DNA of 45,297 nucleotides from Nocardiopsis sp. FIRDI 009 (GTDB lineage Bacteria; Actinomycetota; Actinomycetes; Streptosporangiales; Streptosporangiaceae), in contig NZ_QPNC01000036.1 in NCBI RefSeq assembly GCF_003386285.1, positions 1 to 45,297 of the forward strand. The letters are read 5' to 3'. The notes below the pieces were generated by a model. It was not told the DNA's origin. It made no database searches and was given only the letters and a program-made list of their open reading frames with translations. Every line of letters begins with the position of its first letter. Positions within the stretch are counted from its first letter, which is position 1. Positions 32,550-40,091 of the stretch are shown piece after piece. The translations under genes and the position numbers were made by a program.

Positions 32550-33404
32550 CTACCCCGCTGCGGCTCGACCGGTCTCCCAGTGCGAGGGCCGGTCGAGCGC
32601 CGCGGGCAGCCTGGTGGCGGCGTCGCCCCTGGCCGCGTTCGCCTGCGGCTGGGTGAGGAAGACGGCGCCGGTCAGGTCGGCTCCGCGCAGATCGGCGTCG
32701 CGCAGGTCCGCCCCGAGGAGGTCGGCCCTCCTCAGGTCGGCACGGCGGAGGTCGGCGGCGATGAGCCAGGCGCCGCGCAGGGTGGCGCCCGCCAGGTCGG
32801 CGTCCCGGAGTCCCGCGCCGACGAGATCGGCTCCCCGGTGGTCCTCCGTGCGGCCGGGCACCCCTCCGCGTACCAGCGCGCTGGTGCGGGACAGCAGATC
32901 GCCCACCTCGCCGCGCATCGCGGCGACGTCCAGGTCCACGATGTCCTCGGCGGTACCCCGACTGAGGCGGTCGACGTCGTCCCGGACCCTGCGCAGCTCC
33001 TCGTGGAGAGAGCGCGCCTCGGGCCGGGTGAGCGCCTCGGTGAGGTACCAGAGCAGTTCGTGGAGCTGGCGCATGACACCGAACACGTCGAACACGCGCC
33101 GCGCCGTCCCAGGGTGGGTGCGCCAGTCCCGTCCGCCGAAGGTGCCCTGGGAGACCCTCTGCCCGGCGCCGAAGCAGTCGAAGACGGTGCAGCCGGAGAA
33201 GCCCTCCTCACGCAGCCGTGAGTGAACGCCGCAGCGGAAGTCCTCCCGGAGGTTGGCGCACGGCCGTCCGGCGTCCTTGTCGACCGCGAAGTCGGCGGAG
33301 GCGGTGAACGGGAGGGCGACGCAGCAGAGACCGAAGCAGTTCGCGCAGTCGGCTCTCAGGTGGGAGTGGTCGCCGATCGTGTGCTGCTGGTCCTGGTGGG
33401 GCAC
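32550..33404 (-). CDS. Cys-cluster and pentapeptide-repeat protein
   Basis: A 284-residue protein with two parts. The N-terminal half has a Cys-rich pattern (CANCFGLCC, then CANL, CGVH, CTVFDCFG) resembling the YkgJ/UPF0153-type metal-chelating domain. A helical region (about 100-165) follows. The C-terminal third is a pentapeptide-repeat segment of A(D/N)LXX units (GADLVGAGLRDADLAGATL ... ADLRRADLRRADLLGADLRDADLRGADL). The repeats should form a right-handed beta-helix. GTG 33404 has GGGA about eight bases upstream. The biochemical role is unknown; pentapeptide proteins include gyrase-protecting types, but nothing here shows that. Confidence 0.82.
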   Translation of the reverse strand: MPHQDQQHTIGDHSHLRADCANCFGLCCVALPFTASADFAVDKDAGRPCANLREDFRCGVHSRLREEGFSGCTVFDCFGAGQRVSQGTFGGRDWRTHPGTARRVFDVFGVMRQLHELLWYLTEALTRPEARSLHEELRRVRDDVDRLSRGTAEDIVDLDVAAMRGEVGDLLSRTSALVRGGVPGRTEDHRGADLVGAGLRDADLAGATLRGAWLIAADLRRADLRRADLLGADLRDADLRGADLTGAVFLTQPQANAARGDAATRLPAALDRPSHWETGRAAAG

Positions 33405-33611
33405 GGATGTTCTCCCTGGGAACGAAAGTTGCGCAAGGGACGAATCGTACCGATCGTCGGGGTCGACGTTCCCTCGCCCGGGCCGCCCCGGCGCCGCGCG
33501 CCCGGCCGACCGGTGCCGGGCGCCTGGACCCGTACCCCTCTTCCCCGTCCTTCTCCTCGGCGGCTCCGCGGGAGACGGCCATCGCCGGGCTCGCCACGGT
33601 CATCGGATCCC

Positions 33612-34268
33612 TCAGGGCCGCCGCTCCGGCGCGGCCACGAGCCGGACCCCCGTGCCGCGCTCCGCCACCGTCTCCCACACGGCCCCCGCGAAGTCCGCGT
33701 AGCTGATGGCCCGCCCGCACAGGTGGCTCTCGTCGGCGTCCGCGCGCCACATGGCGTGCTCGCCCGTTCGGGGCCCCTCCGGGTCGAAGGCCGGGGGCGG
33801 GATCAGGTACGCCCAGGGAGCGCCGTTCGACGACGCTTCCAGGTGGTCGCGGAGCCTGGCGTGCGCCCGGCCGCGCGGAAGGGTGACCTGCGGGAAGGAC
33901 GGGGACTGCCACAGGCGCGAACCGTCGGGCATCCGCAGCGATCCCGCGCCGCCGACGGTCACGATGAACGCCGACCGGCCCGCCGCCTCCCGGATACGGT
34001 CGTGCAGGTCGACCAGTGCGTCCGGGGCGATGTCGCCGCGCAGCCGCACGGCGTTGATCACGACGTCCGCCTCGGCGGTGGCCCGGTGCAGGCTCGTGGT
34101 GTCGTCGATGTCCACGACCACCCCTGTCACGGATCGCCTCGACACCGGCAACCGGGACCGGTCGTCCCGCCTGCGGAGGGCCGCGGTGGTCTCGACCCCC
34201 GGCGGGAGGCGTTCGAGGACCGCAGAACCGGCACGCCCGGTGGCCCCGAGGACCGTGACCCTGGTCAT
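33612..34268 (-). CDS. NmrA-like NAD(P)-binding protein
   Basis: A 218-residue Rossmann-fold protein. It starts with a dinucleotide-binding motif, VTVLGATGRAGSAV (about 4-17), and a basic residue cluster (ALRRRDD) after the second strand, consistent with NADPH. The classical SDR YxxxK motif is absent. The C-terminal part carries 'CGRAISYADFAGAVWETV', typical of the NmrA-like/atypical SDR group. ATG 34268 overlaps the MFS stop by four bases (ATGA), so it is the second gene of the exporter operon that the TetR regulator at 35609 probably controls. Confidence 0.8.
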   Translation of the reverse strand: MTRVTVLGATGRAGSAVLERLPPGVETTAALRRRDDRSRLPVSRRSVTGVVVDIDDTTSLHRATAEADVVINAVRLRGDIAPDALVDLHDRIREAAGRSAFIVTVGGAGSLRMPDGSRLWQSPSFPQVTLPRGRAHARLRDHLEASSNGAPWAYLIPPPAFDPEGPRTGEHAMWRADADESHLCGRAISYADFAGAVWETVAERGTGVRLVAAPERRP

Positions 34269-35506
34269 GCGGCGACCATCTCCTTCTCCTTCTTGGCGAG
34301 CCGGTCGGACACGGAAAGGAAGAACACGGACGCGACGAGCACCCCGGCGAAGCCGAAGAGCAGGAGGGTGAAGCCGTCGCTGAGCGATGCGACCAGCGGA
34401 CCGATGCTCGCCCCGATGAAGAGGATGAACCCGTTCAGGGCCATGCCGCCGGCCCGTTCGGGCGCCGCCGCCTCGCCGAAGAGCGTGATCATCGCGGGGA
34501 TCGCCAGGGCGATGCCGATGACGAAGAGCAGGCTGGTCACGCAGATGCCGACGAGGGTCTGTGACAGGAGCGCCTCGCCCGCCATGCCTGCGGCCGCGAG
34601 CAGGAACCCGGTCCGGGCGACACCGACGAGGCCCAGGCGTCGTGCCAGGGGACCGACCAGCAGCGCGGCGAACATCCCGGGCAGCCCGACCAGGCGGAGC
34701 AGGATGACGCTCGACGGTTCGAGGCCGAGCTGGCCGAGATGGGGGCCCAGCGCCGTGTACATGCCGACGAACGTCATCAACTGGGTGATGTGGGCGCAGC
34801 ACAGGGTCAGGACGGATGGCTTCACCACGACCTTGCCCAGGGCGGCGAAGCGGTGACCGACGTGTCCCGACACGTTCCTCCGGGGGGACTCGGAGATGGA
34901 CAGGGCCATCGTCAGGCCCGCGCCGATGAGGACCAGCCCGCAGATGACGAACACCATCGGCCAGCTGGACCAGAGCGACACGTACGAGGCGAGCACCTGG
35001 CCGAAGATGCCCGCCACGAGGAAGGCGGTCGACATGGCCCCGATCGCGGAGTGCCGCCGTTCGGGGGGTGTCGCCTCTGCGAGGTAGGCCAGCGCCACCG
35101 GCGCGAAGCTGGAGGCCGCCAACCCCTGGACGCCTCGGAGTACGGCCAGCCCCGTGATCGAGGACGCGAAGCCGCAGGCGATCGTGGCCGCGGACAGGAC
35201 CAGGACACCGGGCACCATGACCTTCTTGCGCCCGTACTGGTCGGAGACGGGGCCCCAGACGAGGAAGCCCGCCGCGTAGCAGAGACTGAAACAGGTCGCG
35301 AGCGCGAAGGTGACGTCTCCGCCGAACTCTCTGCCGACGGGGCCCAGGAGGGGGATCGCGGAGTACAGCTGGGTCAGTACGAACAGGGCCGTGAAGACGA
35401 GCAGTCCGACGGCGACCCCGCCGGCCGGGTGAGCGGCGCGTGGTCCCTGGGCGGGCGCCGTCCCACGGCCGGCGGTGGGTTGAGGTCCGGAAGGCCGTTG
35501 AGACAC
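34265..35506 (-). CDS. MFS exporter, first gene of TetR-linked operon
   Basis: A 413-residue membrane protein with about 12 hydrophobic segments, a typical major facilitator efflux pump. The loop between segments 2 and 3 is GPVSDQYGRKKVMV (motif A), near residue 77. A Tat-like or other signal is absent. I chose GTG 35506 because AAAGGAG lies six bases upstream; the long upstream frame is antisense to the TetR gene. The ribosome site touches the CCAACG operator at 35518-35539. It is divergent from the TetR gene and next to the AvrD operon, so export of that pathway's product or resistance to it is the probable role. Confidence 0.9.
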   Translation of the reverse strand: MSQRPSGPQPTAGRGTAPAQGPRAAHPAGGVAVGLLVFTALFVLTQLYSAIPLLGPVGREFGGDVTFALATCFSLCYAAGFLVWGPVSDQYGRKKVMVPGVLVLSAATIACGFASSITGLAVLRGVQGLAASSFAPVALAYLAEATPPERRHSAIGAMSTAFLVAGIFGQVLASYVSLWSSWPMVFVICGLVLIGAGLTMALSISESPRRNVSGHVGHRFAALGKVVVKPSVLTLCCAHITQLMTFVGMYTALGPHLGQLGLEPSSVILLRLVGLPGMFAALLVGPLARRLGLVGVARTGFLLAAAGMAGEALLSQTLVGICVTSLLFVIGIALAIPAMITLFGEAAAPERAGGMALNGFILFIGASIGPLVASLSDGFTLLLFGFAGVLVASVFFLSVSDRLAKKEKEMVAA

Positions 35507-35517
35507 CGCAAACTCCT

Positions 35518-35539
35518 TTTCCAACGCTATCGTTGGAAA
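35518..35539. promoter_or_regulatory. TetR operator, first copy
   Basis: Perfect dyad TTTCCAACG / CGTTGGAAA around CTAT. The core CCAACG-N4-CGTTGG spans 35521-35536. It lies between the divergent MFS and TetR genes, overlapping the inferred start site of the MFS transcript. The same core recurs at 41511-41526. A further half-site (CGTTGGA) lies at 35577-35583, before the TetR start codon. Confidence 0.75.
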
Positions 35540-35541
35540 TG

Positions 35542-35570
35542 AGAGTAGTAGCATGATCCATCCAAGGCAA
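35542..35570 (-). promoter_or_regulatory. Predicted promoter of MFS operon
   Basis: On the minus strand TTGCCT (35570-35565) and TACTCT (35547-35542) are spaced by 17 bases. This predicts a start site at about 35535, inside the CCAACG operator, so a bound repressor would block initiation. Confidence 0.5.
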
Positions 35571-35608
35571 CTCTCGCGTTGGAAGTCCGCCGCGAGTCGA
35601 GGAGACGT

Positions 35609-36196
35609 ATGGCCTGGGACACCGAGGGCACGAAGCGCAAGATCAGGGAAGCGGCCGTCCGTGAGTTCGCCGCTCACGGGCCCGATGGCACGACCGTCGA
35701 ACGCATCGCCAGGTCCGCGGGCGTGAACAAGGAGAGGGTCTACAACTACTTCGGGGACAAACGGTCCCTCTTCTCCCACGTCTTGCGCGACGAACTCGCC
35801 AAGGTCGCCCAGGCGGTCCCCGTCGAGTCCTTCGCCAAGGAGGACGTCGGGGACTACGCGGGGCGTGTGTACGACTACCACCGGGAGCGCCCGGAACTGG
35901 CGCGACTCCTGCGTTGGGAGGGGTTGGCCTTCGACGGCGAGGTCCCGGACGAGGAACTGCGCCGGGAGTACTACCGGTACAAGTTGGCGGCCGTGGTGGA
36001 CGGGCAGGAACACGGTACGGTCACCACGTCGATCGACGCCGACCACCTCATCTTCCTCGTTCTCTCCCTCGCGGGATGGTGGACGGCCGTTCCTCAGGTG
36101 GCCCGCATGCTGACCCAGCCGCTCACCGAGGAGGAGGAAGCCAGGCGCCGGGCCTCGGTGGTGGAGGCGGCGCGGCGCCTGGCGCGTACTCCGTGA
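35609..36196 (+). CDS. TetR-family regulator, likely AvrD-cluster control
   Basis: A 195-residue TetR repressor. The HTH is TEGTKRKIREAAVREFAAHGPDG followed by TTVERIARSAGVNKERVYNYFGDKRSLF (about 5-55). The C-terminal domain (from about residue 75) includes a 'RPELARLLRWEGLAF' segment common in TetR proteins of the UidR/AcrR group. The ATG at 35609 has GAGGAG upstream; a TTG at 35579 would be an implausible extension. It is divergent from the MFS gene and convergent with the SnoaL-like gene that ends the AvrD operon. The operator pair suggests it controls both operons. Confidence 0.9.
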   Translation: MAWDTEGTKRKIREAAVREFAAHGPDGTTVERIARSAGVNKERVYNYFGDKRSLFSHVLRDELAKVAQAVPVESFAKEDVGDYAGRVYDYHRERPELARLLRWEGLAFDGEVPDEELRREYYRYKLAAVVDGQEHGTVTTSIDADHLIFLVLSLAGWWTAVPQVARMLTQPLTEEEEARRRASVVEAARRLARTP

Positions 36197-36212
36197 CAGC
36201 GGACGTCCGGTC

Positions 36213-36656
36213 TCAGGGCCGGTCGACGGATGGGATCTCGATCGAGCGGTGCTCCAGCTGACGCATGAGGTCGGCGAGGTCGAAGTACGCGGACCGCTCG
36301 ACGATCATGTCGCCCTCGAACCGGTCGATACCGATCGCCGTGAAGTCGGCCTTGTTCCCGCTGGGAGCCAGCCCTCGGAACGACCCCTTCTGGGTTCCCA
36401 CGCACCGCAACCGGCTGACGACGACGTCACCTTCCGCGACCTGGTCCACCACGCGGTCGTCGATGTCGGGAAACGCGTCGCGGAAGGCGCGAACCCACTC
36501 GCGGACACCGTCCGGCCCCCGGAGATCGAACTGGGGCCAGTAGAAATCCGACGCGAAGATCTCGTCGGCCAGTTCCAGTCGGTTGTTCGTGATGATCTCC
36601 TCGAACAGGAGGGACGCGCGATACTTGCGTCGTTCGAGCAGGGACGCCTCGGTCAA
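36213..36656 (-). CDS. SnoaL-like protein, TTG start
   Basis: A 147-residue protein with the NTF2/SnoaL-like fold: FDLRGPDGVREWVRAFRDAFPDIDDRVVDQVAEGDVVVSRLRCVGTQKG (about 45-95) is the core pattern of SnoaL-like polyketide cyclases and ester cyclases. The only sensible start is the TTG at 36656, with GGGAGG about seven bases upstream and a four-base overlap (TTGA) with the thioesterase stop. An ATG-containing upstream frame is antisense-like. It is the last gene of the AvrD operon and might catalyse a cyclisation, hydration or isomerisation of the product. Confidence 0.82.
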   Translation of the reverse strand: MTEASLLERRKYRASLLFEEIITNNRLELADEIFASDFYWPQFDLRGPDGVREWVRAFRDAFPDIDDRVVDQVAEGDVVVSRLRCVGTQKGSFRGLAPSGNKADFTAIGIDRFEGDMIVERSAYFDLADLMRQLEHRSIEIPSVDRP

Positions 36657-37384
36657 ACCGGTACCTCCCGGGTCGTGGCGTGGCTTCTGAGACGGGCGGC
36701 GATGGTCGCGGGGACGAGGCCGTCGGTCAGGACGAAGAAGTGGTCCCCGTCGAACTCGTCGAACGTGACCCGACCGGTGGTGTGCGTCGCCCATCCCCGG
36801 GCCTCCTCCGGGGTGGCCAGGGGATCGGAGCGCCCGGTCAGGACGTGCAGGGCGCAGTCCAGGGGGGAGCGGTCGCCGAGCCGGTGCAGGCGGTCACTGA
36901 ACTCGATGTCCCGGCGCAGCCGGTCGGCCGCCAGCCGGCGCAGACCGGGGTTGGCGAGGAACTCCGGCGGAACCCCGCCCCAGGCCGCGACCTGGTCCAG
37001 CAGTGCGTCGTCGGACCGCGGCCGGGACCTTCCCACCCGTGTTCGGGGCGAGCCGGGCGGTCGCCGACCCGAGACGAAGCAGCAGAGCGGACCGCGGCCG
37101 AGCAGCTCGGCCGCCCGGGCGATCTCGACCGCGAGCCCGCCGCCGAAGCTGTGGCCGAGCACGCCCCACGGACCGTCCAGGTCGTCCAGGACGGTGTCGA
37201 CCAAGCCGCTGACGAGATCTTCGACCGAGGGGACCGGTCGGGGGGCGGCCGCCCCCCGACCGGGGATGTCGAGGGGGACGACGTCCGCCACGTCGGCCAG
37301 GCGGTCCTTCCACGGGGCGTAGACGGTGGACGCGGTCCCGCCCGCGTAGGCGAGGCAGTACAGCGTGGGACGATCAGACCGCAT
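36653..37384 (-). CDS. Type II thioesterase
   Basis: A 243-residue alpha/beta hydrolase of the type II thioesterase (GrsT-like) group. The nucleophile is S79 in GHSFGG, the acid D187 in TGRSDPL and the base H215 in DGDHFF. An N-terminal CLAYAGGTAS (oxyanion motif) begins at residue 10. Type II thioesterases normally clear misloaded carrier proteins or release acyl groups; here the only carrier in sight is the operon's ACP. ATG 37384 overlaps the upstream NTPase gene by eleven bases. Confidence 0.9.
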   Translation of the reverse strand: MRSDRPTLYCLAYAGGTASTVYAPWKDRLADVADVVPLDIPGRGAAAPRPVPSVEDLVSGLVDTVLDDLDGPWGVLGHSFGGGLAVEIARAAELLGRGPLCCFVSGRRPPGSPRTRVGRSRPRSDDALLDQVAAWGGVPPEFLANPGLRRLAADRLRRDIEFSDRLHRLGDRSPLDCALHVLTGRSDPLATPEEARGWATHTTGRVTFDEFDGDHFFVLTDGLVPATIAARLRSHATTREVPV

Positions 37385-38084
37385 GTCGTTCCTTCACGGC
37401 CTGCCGTTCCGTCTCCAGCCGCATGTCGATCTTGGCGTAGTCCGCCTCCATGAGCGCCACGGCCTCGTCCAGGTCCATCACGGTCGGCAGCCCGAACGCG
37501 TCGACGATGATCTGCACGCGTTCCCGGAGCGACCCGCTGACCCTGTGCAGCGGGATGCCGAGTTCCTCGGCCGTCGTCCGCAACAGGGTGTCGCAGTACC
37601 GGCGGAACTCCTCGTTCATCGGCCGGTGACCGTCGTTGGTGATCGGCCGCTCGTTCTCCAGGTGCACCATGGCGTCGTAGTTCGCCTTCACGTGTTGGCG
37701 GAAGGCGTGGCCGTACTGCTCGACGACCTCGGCGAAGAACCCCATCTCGGGGCGGTCGAGTTCGTTGGGCAGGTCGGGGTCGGTCGGGTTCATCCCGAAC
37801 CGGATGCGGGCCTGGCCGTACGCCCACTCCTGGAGGGACGATCCGTCCGACAGGTAGTCTCCGCCGAGCACGCCCTCCGCGACCGCGCGGCCGCAGTGCC
37901 GGCGCATCATCAGCTGGAGGAACTCGGCCGGGGTCACCTCGGCGAGCTTCTTGCCGGGGACGGCCTCGGGCATGATCTCGCGGATGGCCCTGGCCAGGGT
38001 TCGCGGCATCCCGGTGTAGTGGGACAGACACATCGTGGTGGACGTCTTGCCCACGGAGTAGGTCCCGGAGATGGAAAGTCGCAT
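37374..38084 (-). CDS. P-loop NTPase/kinase-like protein
   Basis: A 236-residue protein beginning with a Walker A motif at residues 7-14 (GTYSVGKT). The layout resembles AAA_28/NadR-like P-loop kinases: a single N-terminal P-loop and a helical remainder. Within it, 'MNEEFRRYCDTLLRTTAEELGIPLHRVSGSLRERVQIIVDAFG' is a typical C-terminal part of these kinases. No Walker B is sure by eye. It lies in the operon between the AvrD gene (six-base gap) and the thioesterase (eleven-base overlap). A kinase for the sugar or alcohol partner, or a regulatory ATPase, are both possible. Confidence 0.75.
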   Translation of the reverse strand: MRLSISGTYSVGKTSTTMCLSHYTGMPRTLARAIREIMPEAVPGKKLAEVTPAEFLQLMMRRHCGRAVAEGVLGGDYLSDGSSLQEWAYGQARIRFGMNPTDPDLPNELDRPEMGFFAEVVEQYGHAFRQHVKANYDAMVHLENERPITNDGHRPMNEEFRRYCDTLLRTTAEELGIPLHRVSGSLRERVQIIVDAFGLPTVMDLDEAVALMEADYAKIDMRLETERQAVKERHAV

Positions 38085-38090
38085 GATGCC

Positions 38091-39065
38091 TTAATCCTCG
38101 TCGGTACGGGCGATCCGGTGGGCGAAGGCGGCCGTCATGGACACGCCGCCCATCTGGCCCCGCAGCTCGGCGTTGCGCCATCGGCCGTCGGGCATGGTCA
38201 GCAGCTGGTGGTCGGAGACGGTCAGGCTCGCCGTCCCGTCGTTGCCCTCCGCCGAAGGCGGCTCACCCTGACGAAGCACGACCTGCTGCATCCACAGGGT
38301 GTCCGAGTTGGACCGGTCGAGCCCGTCGAGTTCGTAGAGCAGCACCTGGCCGAGTTGGAGCAGCGTGACGAACCCGTCGATCAACGTGACCACCGGCGCG
38401 TGCGTGGACCCCAGCCCCGCGGTGCGCTCCTCGCGCAGGAGCTTGACGTCCGCGTGGCAGCGGAGCTCGTCCAGCTCGGCGTTCACGTTCTCGACCAGCT
38501 GGTCCTCCCGGCGGAAACCGGTGCCCCAGTACCGGTCGTCGCGACCGGTCAGGGTGGACCAGTCGTCCCCCGCCTCGGGGGCTCCGCTCCCGGCACGGTG
38601 CTCGACCTGGAGGCGCGCCATCATCACTCCGACGCGCGTCTCGAAGGTGGACACGAGTCCGTCGCCGTCCTCTCGCGGGACCGACCTCGTGATTCTCGCC
38701 GTCAACGGCACACCGTCCAGGTCCTCCTGCGGCTCCGTGCCGGCCCGGATCAACGTCTTGCGGATCCGGGCGTCGCCGAGCTCGGCCTCGGACAGGCCGA
38801 ACCGCCGTTCGAGCAGGGTCTCGGCACACCGTGCGGCGAGGACCATCACGTCGACGGTGGACAGGTGGGGACGCAGGTCATCGCCCTCCCGCTTCTTCGA
38901 CCAGTCGACGGGGTAGCGGATGTCGACGGTGGAGCGGAAGGCCTCGTCGGTGACGACCGGTGCACCGAAGGAGTACTGGGATCGGCGGTACCCGGCTCCG
39001 AAGAAGCGACCGCTCGCCGGTCCCAGGTAGTCGTCGATCGACTGCAGGATGAGTCTCCGTGTCAC
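38091..39065 (-). CDS. AvrD-family protein
   Basis: A 324-residue homologue of AvrD, the Pseudomonas syringae protein that directs syringolide production. The family N-terminus is clear: LILQSIDDYLGPASGRFFGAGYRR (from residue 5), followed by YPVDWSKKREGDDLRPHLSTVDVMVLAARCAE. AvrD is believed to join a beta-ketoacyl chain with a ketopentose such as xylulose, giving a bicyclic acylated lactone. GTG 39065 is used: it starts the family-like N-terminus, one base after the ACP stop, with AAGGAC eight bases upstream. The strict chain, an ACP immediately before and a ligase and reductase upstream, fits a carrier-bound acyl substrate. Confidence 0.8.
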   Translation of the reverse strand: MTRRLILQSIDDYLGPASGRFFGAGYRRSQYSFGAPVVTDEAFRSTVDIRYPVDWSKKREGDDLRPHLSTVDVMVLAARCAETLLERRFGLSEAELGDARIRKTLIRAGTEPQEDLDGVPLTARITRSVPREDGDGLVSTFETRVGVMMARLQVEHRAGSGAPEAGDDWSTLTGRDDRYWGTGFRREDQLVENVNAELDELRCHADVKLLREERTAGLGSTHAPVVTLIDGFVTLLQLGQVLLYELDGLDRSNSDTLWMQQVVLRQGEPPSAEGNDGTASLTVSDHQLLTMPDGRWRNAELRGQMGGVSMTAAFAHRIARTDED

Positions 39066-39066
39066 G

Positions 39067-39354
39067 TCAGCCGGTCCTTCCGTCGGAATCGGCGGGCACG
39101 GTACCGACCGCGCGGTAGGCCTCGATGAGGTCACCGACGGTGTGGATGTCCGTGATGGCGTGGCTGCCGTCCGAGAAGGGGTCGAGGTTGAGGTCGCGCT
39201 CCAGAGCCACGATGAGACGGGCCAGCATGAGGGAGTTCAGGCCCAGGTCGCTCAGCGATTCGTTCGCCGTGATGGGCTCGTCCTCGACCGCGTCGCCGAG
39301 GATTTCTCGGATGTGCGAGATGACTTCTTCGGCGATGGTCGAATCTATCAGCAT
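39067..39354 (-). CDS. Acyl carrier protein
   Basis: A 95-residue acyl carrier protein. The phosphopantetheine-attachment Ser is S41 in DLGLNSLML. The flanking helices fit a four-helix ACP. A C-terminal tail of about 18 residues (AVGTVPADSDGRTG) extends beyond the fold. ATG 39354 has GGAGG six bases upstream and overlaps the reductase gene by seven bases. Stand-alone ACPs in biosynthetic operons usually carry a starter or intermediate between the ligase and other enzymes. Confidence 0.93.
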   Translation of the reverse strand: MLIDSTIAEEVISHIREILGDAVEDEPITANESLSDLGLNSLMLARLIVALERDLNLDPFSDGSHAITDIHTVGDLIEAYRAVGTVPADSDGRTG

Positions 39355-40091
39355 GTCAATCCTCCATCGATGGTGAGACACTGACCGGTCACGAAATCGG
39401 CACCGGGGGAGATGAGGTATTCGACGGCCGACACCACGTCCTCGGGCGTGCCGAGACGCCCCAGGGGTGTGCGCCGTGTGATGCGTTGGAGGTTCTCGGG
39501 GGTCACCCGTGAGGACAGGTCGCTCTCGAAGTAGCCGGGGACGATCGTGTTGACGCGGATGCCGTCGGCGCCGAGCTCGCGTGCCAGGCTCGCCGTGAGC
39601 CCGTGCAGCCCCGCCTTGGCGGCGGAGTAGCTGGCGACGCCGCGGTGACCGCGGACGGCGTTGATCGAGGAGATGTTGACGATCGAGCCGCCGCGCCCGA
39701 GCATGACGCGCGCACAGGCCTTCGACGCGTGCAGGGCGCCGACGAGGTTCACCTGGATCATCTGCTCGCTGGTCGCGGGCGGTTCCATGGTGAAGAGCCC
39801 CTGGTTCAGGGCCCCCGCGTTGTTGATGAGGAGTTCGAGCCGCGCGCTCCGGGGGATCGCGCGGACCGCGCGGGTGACGGATCCGTGGTCTGTGACGTCG
39901 ACCTCCCCCCATCGCGCTGTGTCCGGGTGGTCCTCGGTCAGGCGCTTGATCGCGTCGTTCTGGCTCCGACTCCACAGCTCGACGTGCCAGCCCCGCGAGA
40001 GCAGGGACTCGGCGAGCTTCGATCCGAGCGTTCCGGAGGCGCCGGTAACCACGGCGAGCCGATCCGCCCCGGTCCTTTCAGTGGTGGTCAT
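39348..40091 (-). CDS. FabG-like 3-oxoacyl-ACP reductase
   Basis: A 247-residue classical SDR. Cofactor motif TGASGTLG is at residues 16-23, NNAG in the middle, the catalytic Ser in SIVNISS and YSAAK at about 157-161. The C-terminus ends in the 'FVTGQCLTIDGGLTC' pattern of the FabG group. It should act on carrier-bound oxoacyl substrates with NADPH. ATG 40091 overlaps the ligase stop by four bases (ATGA). In the operon it follows the ligase and precedes the ACP, so its substrate is probably attached to that ACP. Confidence 0.9.
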   Translation of the reverse strand: MTTTERTGADRLAVVTGASGTLGSKLAESLLSRGWHVELWSRSQNDAIKRLTEDHPDTARWGEVDVTDHGSVTRAVRAIPRSARLELLINNAGALNQGLFTMEPPATSEQMIQVNLVGALHASKACARVMLGRGGSIVNISSINAVRGHRGVASYSAAKAGLHGLTASLARELGADGIRVNTIVPGYFESDLSSRVTPENLQRITRRTPLGRLGTPEDVVSAVEYLISPGADFVTGQCLTIDGGLTC

